This document shows, piece after piece, positions 8,844-20,198 of a DNA stretch of 64,000 nt. The stretch is from positions 1 to 64,000 of the forward strand of contig NZ_PNRE01000055.1 of the NCBI RefSeq assembly GCF_002879645.1. Reading direction: 5' to 3'. Each line of letters starts with the position of its first letter. The stretch's first letter is position 1. The notes below the pieces were generated by a model. The model did not search any database and had not been told where the DNA came from. It saw only the letters and a list, made by a program, of their open reading frames with translations. The translations under genes were made by a program, and so were the position numbers. The DNA comes from Halomonas heilongjiangensis (GTDB lineage Bacteria; Pseudomonadota; Gammaproteobacteria; Pseudomonadales; Halomonadaceae).

Positions 8844-9029
8844 GAGAGAATCCTCCTTGAAGGGTCGTGACGGAACTGTCGCGACCTGCAGGCAGAAGCG
8901 TAGCAGCCCATCGATCACCCCGCCCGAGCGTGCAACAACCGTGTAGCAGGGAACCAGAACCGTGCGCCGCGGTTCTCAGCCGTGTTGCTTCCACCATACT
9001 TGCCATGCCCTGCCACGGGGAGACCCGCC

Positions 9030-9743
9030 ATGCCCCACCCTTCACGCCTTCTTTCCTCAGTGCTGCTCCTGCTGCTGACCCTGGCCCTGGTGGCTGCCTT
9101 GCCCGGGGCACACGCGGCGGTTCCCGGCAGGAAGGCGGTGGGACCCGAGCACAGCGCGGTGCCCCGCCCCTTCACCGCCAACTACCGGTTGGAGGTACGT
9201 GGCTGGCCCAATGCCACCATCGAGCATCGCTTGACCCGCGAAGACGACCATTGGCAGAGCCGCATGAGCGCCGCCATCGCCGTGGCCAAGGGTAGGGAGC
9301 GTAGCCGCTTCATCGTCGAGCCACAGGGCGTGCGCTCGGTGCACTACGCCAGCGGCTACTCGCTGCTGGGCCTCGGCGGCGACTACCGGCTCACCGGCGA
9401 GGCCCTTGCCGAGCGCCCCGACCGCCAGGCCGCCCTGTTCGAGCTGTCGCGTCGCGCCCTCACCGGCGACTGCCAGGACGCCGCCTGCCGGCTCGACTAC
9501 CAGGACCACCGCGGCCGCGAGGAGCGGCTCGACTACCGCGTGCTCGACCGCGAGACGATCGCCCTGCCCGCCGGAGAGTTCGAGGCCGTCAGGGTCGAGG
9601 CGATCGACCCCGAGAAGCCCGAACGCCGGCTGTTGTTCAGCTTCCACCCCGAGTTCCCCGGGCTACTGCTGGCGGTGGAATACCACCGCGACGGCCAGCG
9701 CCAGAGCCGCCTGTCGCTGACCGAACTGGCGCGGCCCGATTGA
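9030..9743 (+). CDS. Exported DUF3108-family protein
   Basis: The 237-residue protein has a clear N-terminal signal peptide (MPHPSRLLSSVLLLLLTLAL followed by an AHA-type cleavage site near residue 30). A beta-rich DUF3108 domain follows, with FTANYRLEVRGWPNATIEHR near the front and LLFSFHPEFPGLLLAVEY near the end. DUF3108 proteins are periplasmic or outer-membrane-associated and uncharacterised. GGGGAGA supports ATG 9030. Two cysteines (DCQDAACRLDY) could form a disulphide. No operon partner is apparent. Confidence 0.8.
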   Translation: MPHPSRLLSSVLLLLLTLALVAALPGAHAAVPGRKAVGPEHSAVPRPFTANYRLEVRGWPNATIEHRLTREDDHWQSRMSAAIAVAKGRERSRFIVEPQGVRSVHYASGYSLLGLGGDYRLTGEALAERPDRQAALFELSRRALTGDCQDAACRLDYQDHRGREERLDYRVLDRETIALPAGEFEAVRVEAIDPEKPERRLLFSFHPEFPGLLLAVEYHRDGQRQSRLSLTELARPD

Positions 9744-9858
9744 CATTCGTGTCGCTGATGCCCCATTCGGGAAAAGCCGTTTCCCTCTCCCGCGGGATTC
9801 TCTAGAGTAACGGGCCTCACGGCCGTCGTCGGCGGCCCTTGCAGGGAAGGGAATCTCG

Positions 9859-10785
9859 ATGCTGTCCGGCCTGCTGATCGTGCTGTTGCCACTGGTGCTG
9901 GGCTATCTGGTACCGGTGCACCATGCCGCGACCCTGGCCCTGATCAATCGCGGGGTGAACGCCTCGGTCTATGTGATCCTGCTGCTGATGGGGGTGAGCC
10001 TTGCCGGGCTCGAGGACCTCGCCAGCCAGCTCTCGCGCATGGGCGGTCAGGCCCTGCAGTTGTTCGCAGTCATCAGCGCCCTGAACCTGGCCGGACTGTG
10101 GTGGCTCTCCCGACGGCTCGGCCTGCGCGCCGACCCGTCACGGGTGGTGCCCGGGGCCCCCACCAGCAAACTGGCCGCCATGACCGGCTCGCTCGCGCTG
10201 GTGGGCGCGGTGCTGCTGGGCGTGCTGCTGGGCCTGGCCGGTGGCAACCTGACCGGCGAGGCCCTCTTCGCCGGGGCCGAGACCCTCGCCGAGTGGGTGC
10301 TCTATGCCCTGCTGGCGCTGATCGGCTGCCAGCTGCGCAACTCCGGTATGCCCCTGCGCCAGATCCTGCTCAACCGCTTCGGCCTGGCCATCGCCATGGT
10401 GCTGGCCGTGACCTCGCTCGCCGGCGGCCTGCTGGCCGCTCCTCTGCTCGGCCTGACCTGGAACGAGGGGTTGGCCATGGCCGCCGGCTTCGGCTGGTAC
10501 TCGCTGTCGGGCATCCTGATCGGCGACCGGCTCGGGCCGCTGCTCGGCGGCGTGGCCTTCTTCAACGACCTGACCCGGGAGCTGCTCGCCTTCGTGCTGA
10601 TCCCCCTGGTGATCCGCCGCCACGCGGCACTCGCCATCGGCTACGGCGGCGCCACCTCCATGGACTTCACCCTGCCGGTGATCCAGCAGCACGGCGGGGT
10701 GGCCTGCGTGCCCATCGCCGTGGTCAGCGGCTTCATCCTCTCGCTGCTCTCGCCACCGTTGATCCTGTTCCTGCTCTCCCTATGA
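9859..10785 (+). CDS. lysO: LysO-family lysine exporter
   Basis: The 308-residue integral membrane protein has about eight hydrophobic segments. It carries LysO/YbjE landmarks: the VPGAPTSKLAAM loop, GWYSLSGILI, FFNDLTRELLAF and GGATSMDFTLPVIQQ. LysO exports L-lysine and the toxic analogue thialysine across the inner membrane. The paired conserved acidic residues of the family (E and D in NDLTREL and SMDFT) are present. GGGAAGG precedes the ATG. I saw no lysine riboswitch in the 115-bp upstream gap. Confidence 0.88.
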   Translation: MLSGLLIVLLPLVLGYLVPVHHAATLALINRGVNASVYVILLLMGVSLAGLEDLASQLSRMGGQALQLFAVISALNLAGLWWLSRRLGLRADPSRVVPGAPTSKLAAMTGSLALVGAVLLGVLLGLAGGNLTGEALFAGAETLAEWVLYALLALIGCQLRNSGMPLRQILLNRFGLAIAMVLAVTSLAGGLLAAPLLGLTWNEGLAMAAGFGWYSLSGILIGDRLGPLLGGVAFFNDLTRELLAFVLIPLVIRRHAALAIGYGGATSMDFTLPVIQQHGGVACVPIAVVSGFILSLLSPPLILFLLSL

Positions 10786-10813
10786 TCGGAGCCACCAACC
10801 GCCGGCGCCCTCT

Positions 10814-10854
10814 GCTCGTAGCTCGTAGCTCGTAGCTCGTAGCTCGTAGCTCGT
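10814..10854. repeat. Heptanucleotide tandem repeat (GCTCGTA, about 5.9 copies)
   Basis: Five perfect GCTCGTA units plus a sixth of six bases run from 10814 to 10854 between lysO and the sugar operon. The array is non-coding. Each 7-bp unit contains the palindrome AGCT at the junction. It is a likely hypervariable slippage tract; a regulatory role is possible, since it sits about 60 bp upstream of the LacI-type operator. Confidence 0.9.
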
Positions 10855-10912
10855 TAGCCCAAAGTCTAGGTTGAACTCCGCCACACGAAACGGCTAACTG
10901 AGCGCCTACGAT

Positions 10913-10926
10913 CTTAATCGTTTAAG
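10913..10926. promoter_or_regulatory. LacI-type operator upstream of the sugar ABC operon
   Basis: CTTAATCGTTTAAG is a near-palindrome with a central CG, as is typical for LacI-family operators. A 12-of-14 match (CTAAATCGTTAAAG) lies at 20159-20172 in front of the lacI-type gene at the other end of the cluster. The site is about 60 bp upstream of the first binding-protein gene. Confidence 0.72.
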
Positions 10927-10985
10927 AAACGACTGACTGCCAACTGCCAGCGATGTCATAACAACAAGCCGACGAGGAAGCCACC

Positions 10986-12293
<1,308 letters not shown>

Positions 12294-12308
12294 CCCCGGG
12301 AGTCTCCC

Positions 12309-13286
12309 ATGTCCACCACCCTCGAGAGCGCGCCCGCCGCGGCGCGCCCCCAGCAAGGCCGCTACCGCAGCACCAAGGTGCGCCGCCAGCGGGTTCGCGC
12401 CGCCTGGACCTTCCTGGCGCCGATGCTCGTCGCGCTGACCCTGGTCGCCGGTTGGCCGCTGCTGCGCACCTTCTACTTCAGCTTCACCGATGCCACCCTC
12501 TCCGACCTCAGCAACGTCTTCTTCGTCGGCCTGGAGAACTACCTGGTCTACGACGACGGCCAGTGGTACGGCGTGCTCGCCGATCCCATCTGGTGGCGCG
12601 CGGTGTGGAACACCGCCTACTTCTCGGTGGTGTCGGTGTCCCTGGAGGTGGTGTTCGGCATCATCGTCGCGCTGATCCTCAACGCCGAGTTCAAGGGCCG
12701 CACCTTCGTGCGCGCCGCGGTGCTGATCCCCTGGGCCATTCCCACCATCGTCTCGGCCCAGATGTGGGCCTGGATGCTCAACGACCAGTTCGGGATCATC
12801 AACCAGATCCTGATGGCACTGGGCATCATCGGTGCGCCCATCGCCTGGACCGCCGACGCCTCCTACTCCATGTGGGCGGTGATCATGGTCGACGTCTGGA
12901 AGACCACCCCCTTCGTCGCCCTGCTGGCGCTGGCCGCCCTGCAGATGCTGCCCAAGGACTGCTATGAAGCCGCCGAGGTCGACGGCATCCACCCGGTCAC
13001 GGTGTTCTTCAAGGTCACCCTGCCGCTGATCACCCCGGCGCTGATGGTGGCGGTGATCTTCCGCCTGCTCGATGCCCTGCGCGTGTTCGACGTCATCTAC
13101 GTGCTGACCTCCAACTCCACCAGCACCATGTCGATGTCGATCTACGCCCGCCAGCAACTGGTCGAGTTCCAGGACGTGGGCTATGGCAGCGCCGCCTCGA
13201 CCCTGCTGTTCCTGATCATCGCGCTGGCGACCATCGCCTATCTCTACCTGGGCCGAAACCGTCTCAACCTGGGAGGTGACGCATGA
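12309..13286 (+). CDS. ABC sugar permease (MalF/ThuF type)
   Basis: The 325-residue protein has six predicted membrane helices after a basic N-terminus. The EAA loop EAAEVDGIHPVTVFFKVTLPL docks the ATPase. It is the first of the two inner-membrane subunits of the alpha-glucoside importer. It starts 15 nt after the binding-protein stop, and its end overlaps the next permease start by 4 nt. The long periplasmic insert of E. coli MalF is missing, as in ThuF/AglF proteins. Confidence 0.93.
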   Translation: MSTTLESAPAAARPQQGRYRSTKVRRQRVRAAWTFLAPMLVALTLVAGWPLLRTFYFSFTDATLSDLSNVFFVGLENYLVYDDGQWYGVLADPIWWRAVWNTAYFSVVSVSLEVVFGIIVALILNAEFKGRTFVRAAVLIPWAIPTIVSAQMWAWMLNDQFGIINQILMALGIIGAPIAWTADASYSMWAVIMVDVWKTTPFVALLALAALQMLPKDCYEAAEVDGIHPVTVFFKVTLPLITPALMVAVIFRLLDALRVFDVIYVLTSNSTSTMSMSIYARQQLVEFQDVGYGSAASTLLFLIIALATIAYLYLGRNRLNLGGDA

Positions 13287-14125
13287 CCTCGCGCCAGTTC
13301 AACAAGCTCGCCACTCGCCTCGGCTTCTGGCTGCTGGTGGCCTTCGTGGTGGTCATCGCGGTGTTCCCCTTCTATTACGCCGTGATCACCTCCTTCAAGC
13401 CGTCCAGCGACCTGTTCCGGGTCGAGCTGTGGCCCAGCACCTGGAGCCTGGCCAACTACGTGCAGGTATTCACCCAGCGCAGTTTCATCCAGGCGATCTT
13501 CAACTCCATCCTGATCGCCACCAGCGTGGTGTTCATCGCCCTGCTGCTCGGCATCACCGCCTCCTACGCCCTGGGCCGGGTGCGCTTCCGCGGCCGCTCC
13601 ACGGTGCTGCTGGTGATCCTCGGGGTGTCGATGTTTCCCCAGGTGGCGGTGCTCTCCGGCCTGTTCGAGGTGATCCGCGCACTGAATCTCTACAACAACC
13701 CGGGCGGCCTGATACTGAGCTACACCATCTTCACCCTGCCCTTCACCGTCTGGGTGCTGACCACCTTCATGAAGCAGTTGCCCATGGAGCTCGAGGAGGC
13801 GGCGATCATGGACGGCGCCACCCCCTGGATCACCATCACCAAGGTGTTCCTGCCGCTGATGTGGCCGGCCATGGCGACGACGGGGCTATTGGCCTTTATC
13901 GCCGCCTGGAACGAGTTCCTGTTCGCCCTGACCTTCACCCTCACCGACAGCCAGCGCACCGTGCCGGTGGCCATCGCCCTGCTCTCCGGCGGCAGCGCCT
14001 ACGAGCTGCCCTGGGGCCCGATCATGGCCGCCTCGGTGGTGGTCACCGTGCCCCTGGTGATCCTGGTGATCATCTTCCAGCGACGCATCGTCTCCGGCCT
14101 GACCGCCGGCGCGGTCAAGGGCTAA
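13283..14125 (+). CDS. ABC sugar permease (MalG/ThuG type)
   Basis: The 280-residue protein has six predicted helices. It carries the EAA loop EEAAIMDGATPWITITKVFLP and the family-typical N-terminal FPFYYAVITSFKP. It pairs with the preceding permease to form the translocation channel. The start overlaps the upstream stop (ATGA), consistent with a 1:1 complex. Confidence 0.93.
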   Translation: MTSRQFNKLATRLGFWLLVAFVVVIAVFPFYYAVITSFKPSSDLFRVELWPSTWSLANYVQVFTQRSFIQAIFNSILIATSVVFIALLLGITASYALGRVRFRGRSTVLLVILGVSMFPQVAVLSGLFEVIRALNLYNNPGGLILSYTIFTLPFTVWVLTTFMKQLPMELEEAAIMDGATPWITITKVFLPLMWPAMATTGLLAFIAAWNEFLFALTFTLTDSQRTVPVAIALLSGGSAYELPWGPIMAASVVVTVPLVILVIIFQRRIVSGLTAGAVKG

Positions 14126-14150
14126 ACCCATGTCACCCCGGAATGCCTCA

Positions 14151-15782
<1,632 letters not shown>

Positions 15783-15802
15783 CAGCTACTCATAACAACC
15801 AG

Positions 15803-15839
15803 GCCGGCCCGCGGAGAGGCAATCCACCGCCGGGCCGGC
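15803..15839 (+). repeat. Intercistronic inverted repeat between GH13 and ATPase genes
   Basis: GCCGGCCC at 15803-15810 and GGGCCGGC at 15832-15839 are perfect 8-bp arms within the 71-bp gap. There is no T-run, so this is more likely an mRNA-stabilising or attenuating hairpin inside the operon than a terminator. Confidence 0.45.
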
Positions 15840-15853
15840 AAGGAGACACACCC

Positions 15854-16960
15854 ATGGCAAGCGTCAAACTCGACAAGGTCAACAAGGTCTTCGGCAGTAC
15901 CCATATCATCAAGGACGTCGACCTGGAGATCGGCGACGGCGAGTTCGTGGTCTTTGTCGGGCCCTCGGGCTGCGGCAAGTCGACCCTGCTGCGGCTGATC
16001 GCCGGGCTCGAGTCGATCAGCGACGGCGAGCTCTCCATCGGCGACACCGTGGTCAACGAGCTGCCGCCCCGCGAGCGCGGCGTGGGCATGGTCTTCCAGT
16101 CCTATGCCCTCTACCCGCACATGACGGTCTACGAGAACATGGCCTTCGGGCTCAAACTCGCCAAGGCCGCCAAGGAGACGGTCCACGAGCGAGTCATGGC
16201 CACCGCGCGCATCCTGCAGCTCGAGGAGCTGCTCGAGCGCAAGCCCAAGGCGCTCTCCGGCGGCCAGCGCCAGCGCGTGGCCATGGGCCGCGCCATGGCA
16301 CGTGAACCGCGCATCCTGCTGTTCGACGAGCCGCTCTCCAACCTGGATGCCTCGCTGCGGGTGCAGATGCGCAACGAGATCGCCCGCCTGCACCAGCGCC
16401 TCGAGTCCACCATGATCTACGTCACCCACGACCAGGTGGAGGCGATGACCCTCGCCGACAAGATCGTGGTGCTCAATGCCGGCCGGGTCGAGCAGGTCGG
16501 CAGCCCCCATGAGCTCTACCAGCGTCCGGCCACCCGGTTCGTGGCCGGCTTTATCGGCTCGCCGACCATGAACTTCCTGCCCGCGTCCCTGGTGGCCGGC
16601 GACAAGCGTGGCTGCCGGGTGCGCACCGCCGGCGTCGGCGAACTGGCCCTGCCCCAGGACACCGCCCAGCATAGCGCCGACGAGGCACTGACCCTGGGCG
16701 TGCGCCCCGAGCATCTGCGCCTGGCCGAGGCCACCGGCGACAACGCCTTCGAGATCGTCAACGTCGAGTACCTGGGCAACGAGGTCTACGTCTACCTGGA
16801 GCCCAAGGCCGGCGACACCCTGCTGATCCATCGCAGCGAGGCACCGAGCCCCTGGCGGGTCGGCCAGCGGGTCGCCCTGGTGCCGGATCCCGAGCATGTC
16901 CACCTGTTCGACGGCCAGAACCGGGCGCTGACCGTCGCCCCGGCCCGGGCCGTGGCCTGA
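15854..16960 (+). CDS. ABC importer ATPase (MsmK/UgpC/ThuK type)
   Basis: The 368-residue ATPase powers the alpha-glucoside importer. Walker A GPSGCGKST, signature LSGGQRQRVAMGRA, Walker B ILLFDEPLSNLD and the switch His in YVTHDQVEA are all intact. A C-terminal TOBE regulatory domain (about 240-368) is typical of sugar-type ATPases. It lies between the two glucosidase/binding-protein sets and presumably serves both binding proteins, since no second permease pair is present. AAGGAG precedes the ATG. Confidence 0.95.
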   Translation: MASVKLDKVNKVFGSTHIIKDVDLEIGDGEFVVFVGPSGCGKSTLLRLIAGLESISDGELSIGDTVVNELPPRERGVGMVFQSYALYPHMTVYENMAFGLKLAKAAKETVHERVMATARILQLEELLERKPKALSGGQRQRVAMGRAMAREPRILLFDEPLSNLDASLRVQMRNEIARLHQRLESTMIYVTHDQVEAMTLADKIVVLNAGRVEQVGSPHELYQRPATRFVAGFIGSPTMNFLPASLVAGDKRGCRVRTAGVGELALPQDTAQHSADEALTLGVRPEHLRLAEATGDNAFEIVNVEYLGNEVYVYLEPKAGDTLLIHRSEAPSPWRVGQRVALVPDPEHVHLFDGQNRALTVAPARAVA

Positions 16961-17065
16961 CGCCTCCCCGCCCCCACCGCCGGTGATCTTGCCTGGCCCC
17001 GTCGCGATGACGCCGCCTCCCCCGGGATCATACCGCCAATGACTACAACGAGAGGACGTCGCCTC

Positions 17066-18355
17066 ATGAACTCCCGCACGCCTGCCCCCCTCGCTCGCCC
17101 CGTCCTGCTGGCCTCCCTGCTGGCCGGCGGCCTGACGCTGACCGCCACCCAGGCGCAGGCCGCCACCATCACCATCGCCTGCGGCGACGGTGGCGCCGCC
17201 GACTTCTGCCCGGTGCTCGCCGAGCAGTGGGCCGAGCAGACCGGCCACGAGGTGGCGGTGGTCACCACGCCCCAGTCGGCCACCGAGAAGCTCTCCCTCT
17301 ACCAGCAGCTGCTCGGCAGCCAGTCCGGCGACATCGACGTGCTGATGATCGACACCGTCTGGCCGGGTCTGCTTGCCCCCCACCTGGTGGATCTCGCCGA
17401 GCACCTGCCCGAGGACGCCACCGAGGGCTTCTTCCCGGCGATGATCGACAACAACACCGTGGACGACCGCCTGCTGGCGCTGCCCTGGTTCACCGACGCC
17501 GGCCTGCTCTACTATCGCCGCGACCTGCTGGAGCAGTATGGCCATGAGGTCCCCGAGACCTGGGAGCAACTGACCGAGATCGCCCGGGAGATCCAGAACG
17601 CCGAGCGCGAGGCAGGCAACGAGCGCATGCACGGCTTCGTCTTCCAGGGCCGCGCCTACGAGGGCCTGACCACCAACGCCCTGGAGTGGATCGCCAGCTA
17701 CGGCGGCGGCACCCTCGTCGACGCCGAGGGCAACGTCACCGTCAACAACCCCCGGGCCGCCGAGGCGCTGACCCTGGCCGCCACCTGGATCGGCGATATC
17801 GCGCCGCGAGGCGTGCGCAACTACATGGAAGAGGAGGCCCGCGGGGTCTTCCAGTCCGGCAACGCCGTGTTCATGCGCAACTGGCCCTATGTCTGGGCCC
17901 TGGGCGAGGCCGAGGGCACCGCCATCCAGGGCCGGTTCGGCGCCGCGCCGCTGCCCCACGGTCCCGAGGGCGAGTCGGTGGCCACCCTGGGCGGCTGGAG
18001 CTATGCGGTGTCGCGCTACTCCGAGCACCCCGCGGAGGCCGCCGACCTGGTGGCCTATATGACCGGCGAGGCCCAGCAGAAGGCCCACGCCATCCGCTTC
18101 GGCATGAACCCCACCCGCGAGGCGCTCTACCAGGACGCGGAGGTGCTCGAGGCCCAGCCGTTCATCGGCGAGCTCTACGACACCCTGGTGGGCGGCGTGC
18201 CGCGTCCGGCCAACGTCACCGGCGAGCACTACCCGCGGGTCTCCAACGCCTTCTTCAACCGTGTCCACGACGTGCTCTCCGGCGACCTCACCGCCGAGCA
18301 GGGCCTGGAGCAGCTGGAGCGGGAACTCGGCCGCATGAGCCGCCGCGGCTGGTAA
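17066..18355 (+). CDS. ABC sugar-binding protein, copy 2
   Basis: The 429-residue paralogue of the 10986-12293 protein has a signal peptide (MNSRTPAPLARPVLLASLLA, cleavage near AQA/A). The fold is closely aligned with copy 1 (IDTVWPGLL, ALPWFTDAGLLYYRRDLL, GFVFQGRAYEGLT) but lacks the GGDNQ repeat. No extra permeases accompany it, so it probably delivers a second ligand to the same channel. AGAGGA 9 nt upstream supports ATG 17066; an earlier in-frame ATG at 17039 has no ribosome site. It pairs with the second glucosidase directly downstream. Confidence 0.9.
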   Translation: MNSRTPAPLARPVLLASLLAGGLTLTATQAQAATITIACGDGGAADFCPVLAEQWAEQTGHEVAVVTTPQSATEKLSLYQQLLGSQSGDIDVLMIDTVWPGLLAPHLVDLAEHLPEDATEGFFPAMIDNNTVDDRLLALPWFTDAGLLYYRRDLLEQYGHEVPETWEQLTEIAREIQNAEREAGNERMHGFVFQGRAYEGLTTNALEWIASYGGGTLVDAEGNVTVNNPRAAEALTLAATWIGDIAPRGVRNYMEEEARGVFQSGNAVFMRNWPYVWALGEAEGTAIQGRFGAAPLPHGPEGESVATLGGWSYAVSRYSEHPAEAADLVAYMTGEAQQKAHAIRFGMNPTREALYQDAEVLEAQPFIGELYDTLVGGVPRPANVTGEHYPRVSNAFFNRVHDVLSGDLTAEQGLEQLERELGRMSRRGW

Positions 18356-18428
18356 GCCCCCCTTCCCCCCTCCCTTATCCCAACCCGCCGGGAGGGCCAG
18401 CCGGCCCTGCCGGGGGCAGGAGACCTCG

Positions 18429-20078
18429 ATGACACTGTCACAGCAACGCCGCGAGGCAGACACCGACTGGTGGCGCGGCGCCACCCTCTACCAGATCTAC
18501 CCGCGCAGCTTCATGGATGCCAATGGCGACGGCATCGGCGATCTCAAGGGCATCACCGAGAAGCTCGATTACGTCGCCTCGCTGAAGGTCGATGCCATCT
18601 GGCTGTCGCCCTTCTTCACCTCGCCGATGAAGGACTTCGGCTACGATGTCGCCGACTACCGCGATGTCGACCCGATGTTCGGCACCCTCGACGACTTCCG
18701 CGCGCTGATCGCCCGCGCCCATGCCCTGGGCCTGAGGGTGATCATCGACCAGGTGCTGTCGCACAGCTCCGATGCGCACCCCTGGTTCCAGGAGAGCCGC
18801 CGGGATCGCACCAATGGCAAGGCCGACTGGTACGTCTGGGCCGACCCCAAGCCCGATGGCACGCCCCCCAACAACTGGATGGCCGCCTTCGGCGGGCCGG
18901 CCTGGACCTTCGACGCCCGGCGCCGCCAGTACTACCTGCACAACTTCCTGCCCAGCCAGCCGGACCTCGACTTCCACCACCCGGCGGTCCAGCAGGCCCA
19001 GCTCGACAACCTGCGCTTCTGGCTGGAGCTCGGCGTCGACGGCTTCCGCTTCGACGTGGTCAACTACTTCTTCCACGACCCGGCCTTGACCGACAACCCG
19101 CCGATGCCCCGCGAACGGGTCCTGCCCGGTAACCCACAGAGCTACCAGTTCCAGCGCCACAATATCGAGCAGCCCGAGAACCTCGCCTACTTGGAGCGGA
19201 TCCGCGCCCTGCTCGACGAATACCCGGGCGCCACCAGCGTGGGCGAGATCGCCGGCAACGACCAGTTGCCGATCATGGCCGCCTATACCGCCGGCGACAG
19301 CCGCCTGCATATGGCCTACACCTTCGACCTGCTGGGCAGCACCGGCAACGCCGACGAGCTGTACGGCGTCCTGGTCCGTTTCCGTGAGCTGGGCGAGGAC
19401 GCCTGGCCCTGCTGGGCGCTCTCCAACCACGACGTGGAGCGCAGCGCCACCAGTTGGGGCGAGGATCGGGCCCTGCTGGCGCTGACCGTGCTCTGCTCGC
19501 TGCGCGGCAACCTGTGCCTCTACCAGGGCGAGGAGCTCGGCCTGCCCGAGGCGGAACTGGCCCACGAGGATCTCCGGGACCCCTTCGGCATCAACCTCTG
19601 GCCGGAGGTCAAGGGCCGCGACGGCTGTCGCACGCCCATGGCCTGGGAGGACGGCCCGCAGGGCGGCTTCTGCCCGGAAGGAACCACGCCCTGGCTGCCG
19701 GTTTATTCCCGGCATCGTCCCCTGGCCGTGGCGCGCCAGGAGGCCGATCCCGACAGCCTGCTGAACCGGATACGCCGGCTGCTGAAGCTGCGTGCCGACA
19801 GCGACACCCTGCGCCAGGGTGAGCAGCAGTTGCTGGCACCGGCCGCGCTTCCGGCCGACGTCTTCGGGGTGGTACGTCAGTCGGGCGGACGACACCTGCT
19901 GTGCCTGGCCCATCTCGGCCGCCAGGGTGCCGCGGCGGCACGGGTGCGGCTCGACGCCCTGGTGCCCGGTGCCGACGGCTGGTCGAGCCTGGCCCTGCCG
20001 GGCATGGCCACCCCCCGGTTGGAGGGCCGCGAACTGGGCCTCGACCCCGGGCAAGCGGCGTGGATGGCGATCAGCTGA
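18429..20078 (+). CDS. GH13 glucosidase paralogue, predicted alpha-1,6 (oligo-1,6-glucosidase-like) preference
   Basis: The 549-residue cytoplasmic GH13 enzyme is paralogous to the 14151-15782 product over its whole length. The nucleophile is D209 (GFRFDVVN), the acid/base E273 (SVGEIAGND) and the third acid lies in SNHDVERS. The residue after the nucleophile is Val here and Thr in copy 1; in GH13 this switch correlates with alpha-1,6 versus alpha-1,4 specificity, so isomaltose-type substrates are a reasonable guess. GGCAGGAG precedes the ATG. The C-terminal third diverges most from copy 1. Confidence 0.92.
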   Translation: MTLSQQRREADTDWWRGATLYQIYPRSFMDANGDGIGDLKGITEKLDYVASLKVDAIWLSPFFTSPMKDFGYDVADYRDVDPMFGTLDDFRALIARAHALGLRVIIDQVLSHSSDAHPWFQESRRDRTNGKADWYVWADPKPDGTPPNNWMAAFGGPAWTFDARRRQYYLHNFLPSQPDLDFHHPAVQQAQLDNLRFWLELGVDGFRFDVVNYFFHDPALTDNPPMPRERVLPGNPQSYQFQRHNIEQPENLAYLERIRALLDEYPGATSVGEIAGNDQLPIMAAYTAGDSRLHMAYTFDLLGSTGNADELYGVLVRFRELGEDAWPCWALSNHDVERSATSWGEDRALLALTVLCSLRGNLCLYQGEELGLPEAELAHEDLRDPFGINLWPEVKGRDGCRTPMAWEDGPQGGFCPEGTTPWLPVYSRHRPLAVARQEADPDSLLNRIRRLLKLRADSDTLRQGEQQLLAPAALPADVFGVVRQSGGRHLLCLAHLGRQGAAAARVRLDALVPGADGWSSLALPGMATPRLEGRELGLDPGQAAWMAIS

Positions 20079-20158
20079 GACGACACCGCTCGGCGACCTT
20101 TCCGAAAGGTCGTCGAGCCTGGTATCGCGCATCACGGCACGCTATGCTAGGCTGCTAA

Positions 20159-20172
20159 CTAAATCGTTAAAG
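20159..20172. promoter_or_regulatory. LacI-type operator upstream of the regulator gene
   Basis: CTAAATCGTTAAAG matches the operator at 10913-10926 in 12 of 14 positions. It lies just downstream of a TATGCT hexamer at 20143-20148 that could be a -10 element, and 27 bp before the regulator start. This suggests autorepression. Confidence 0.7.
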
Positions 20173-20198
20173 ACACCCGCCCGGAGCCGAGTCGCCCT

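Noticed and set aside
9744-9858. Lysine riboswitch upstream of lysO
   Set aside because: The 115-bp gap is too short for the usual lysine aptamer plus expression platform, and no matching helices were seen.
10814-10854. Tandem array considered as a CRISPR or iteron origin
   Set aside because: The units are 7 bp without spacers, and no cas or rep genes are near.
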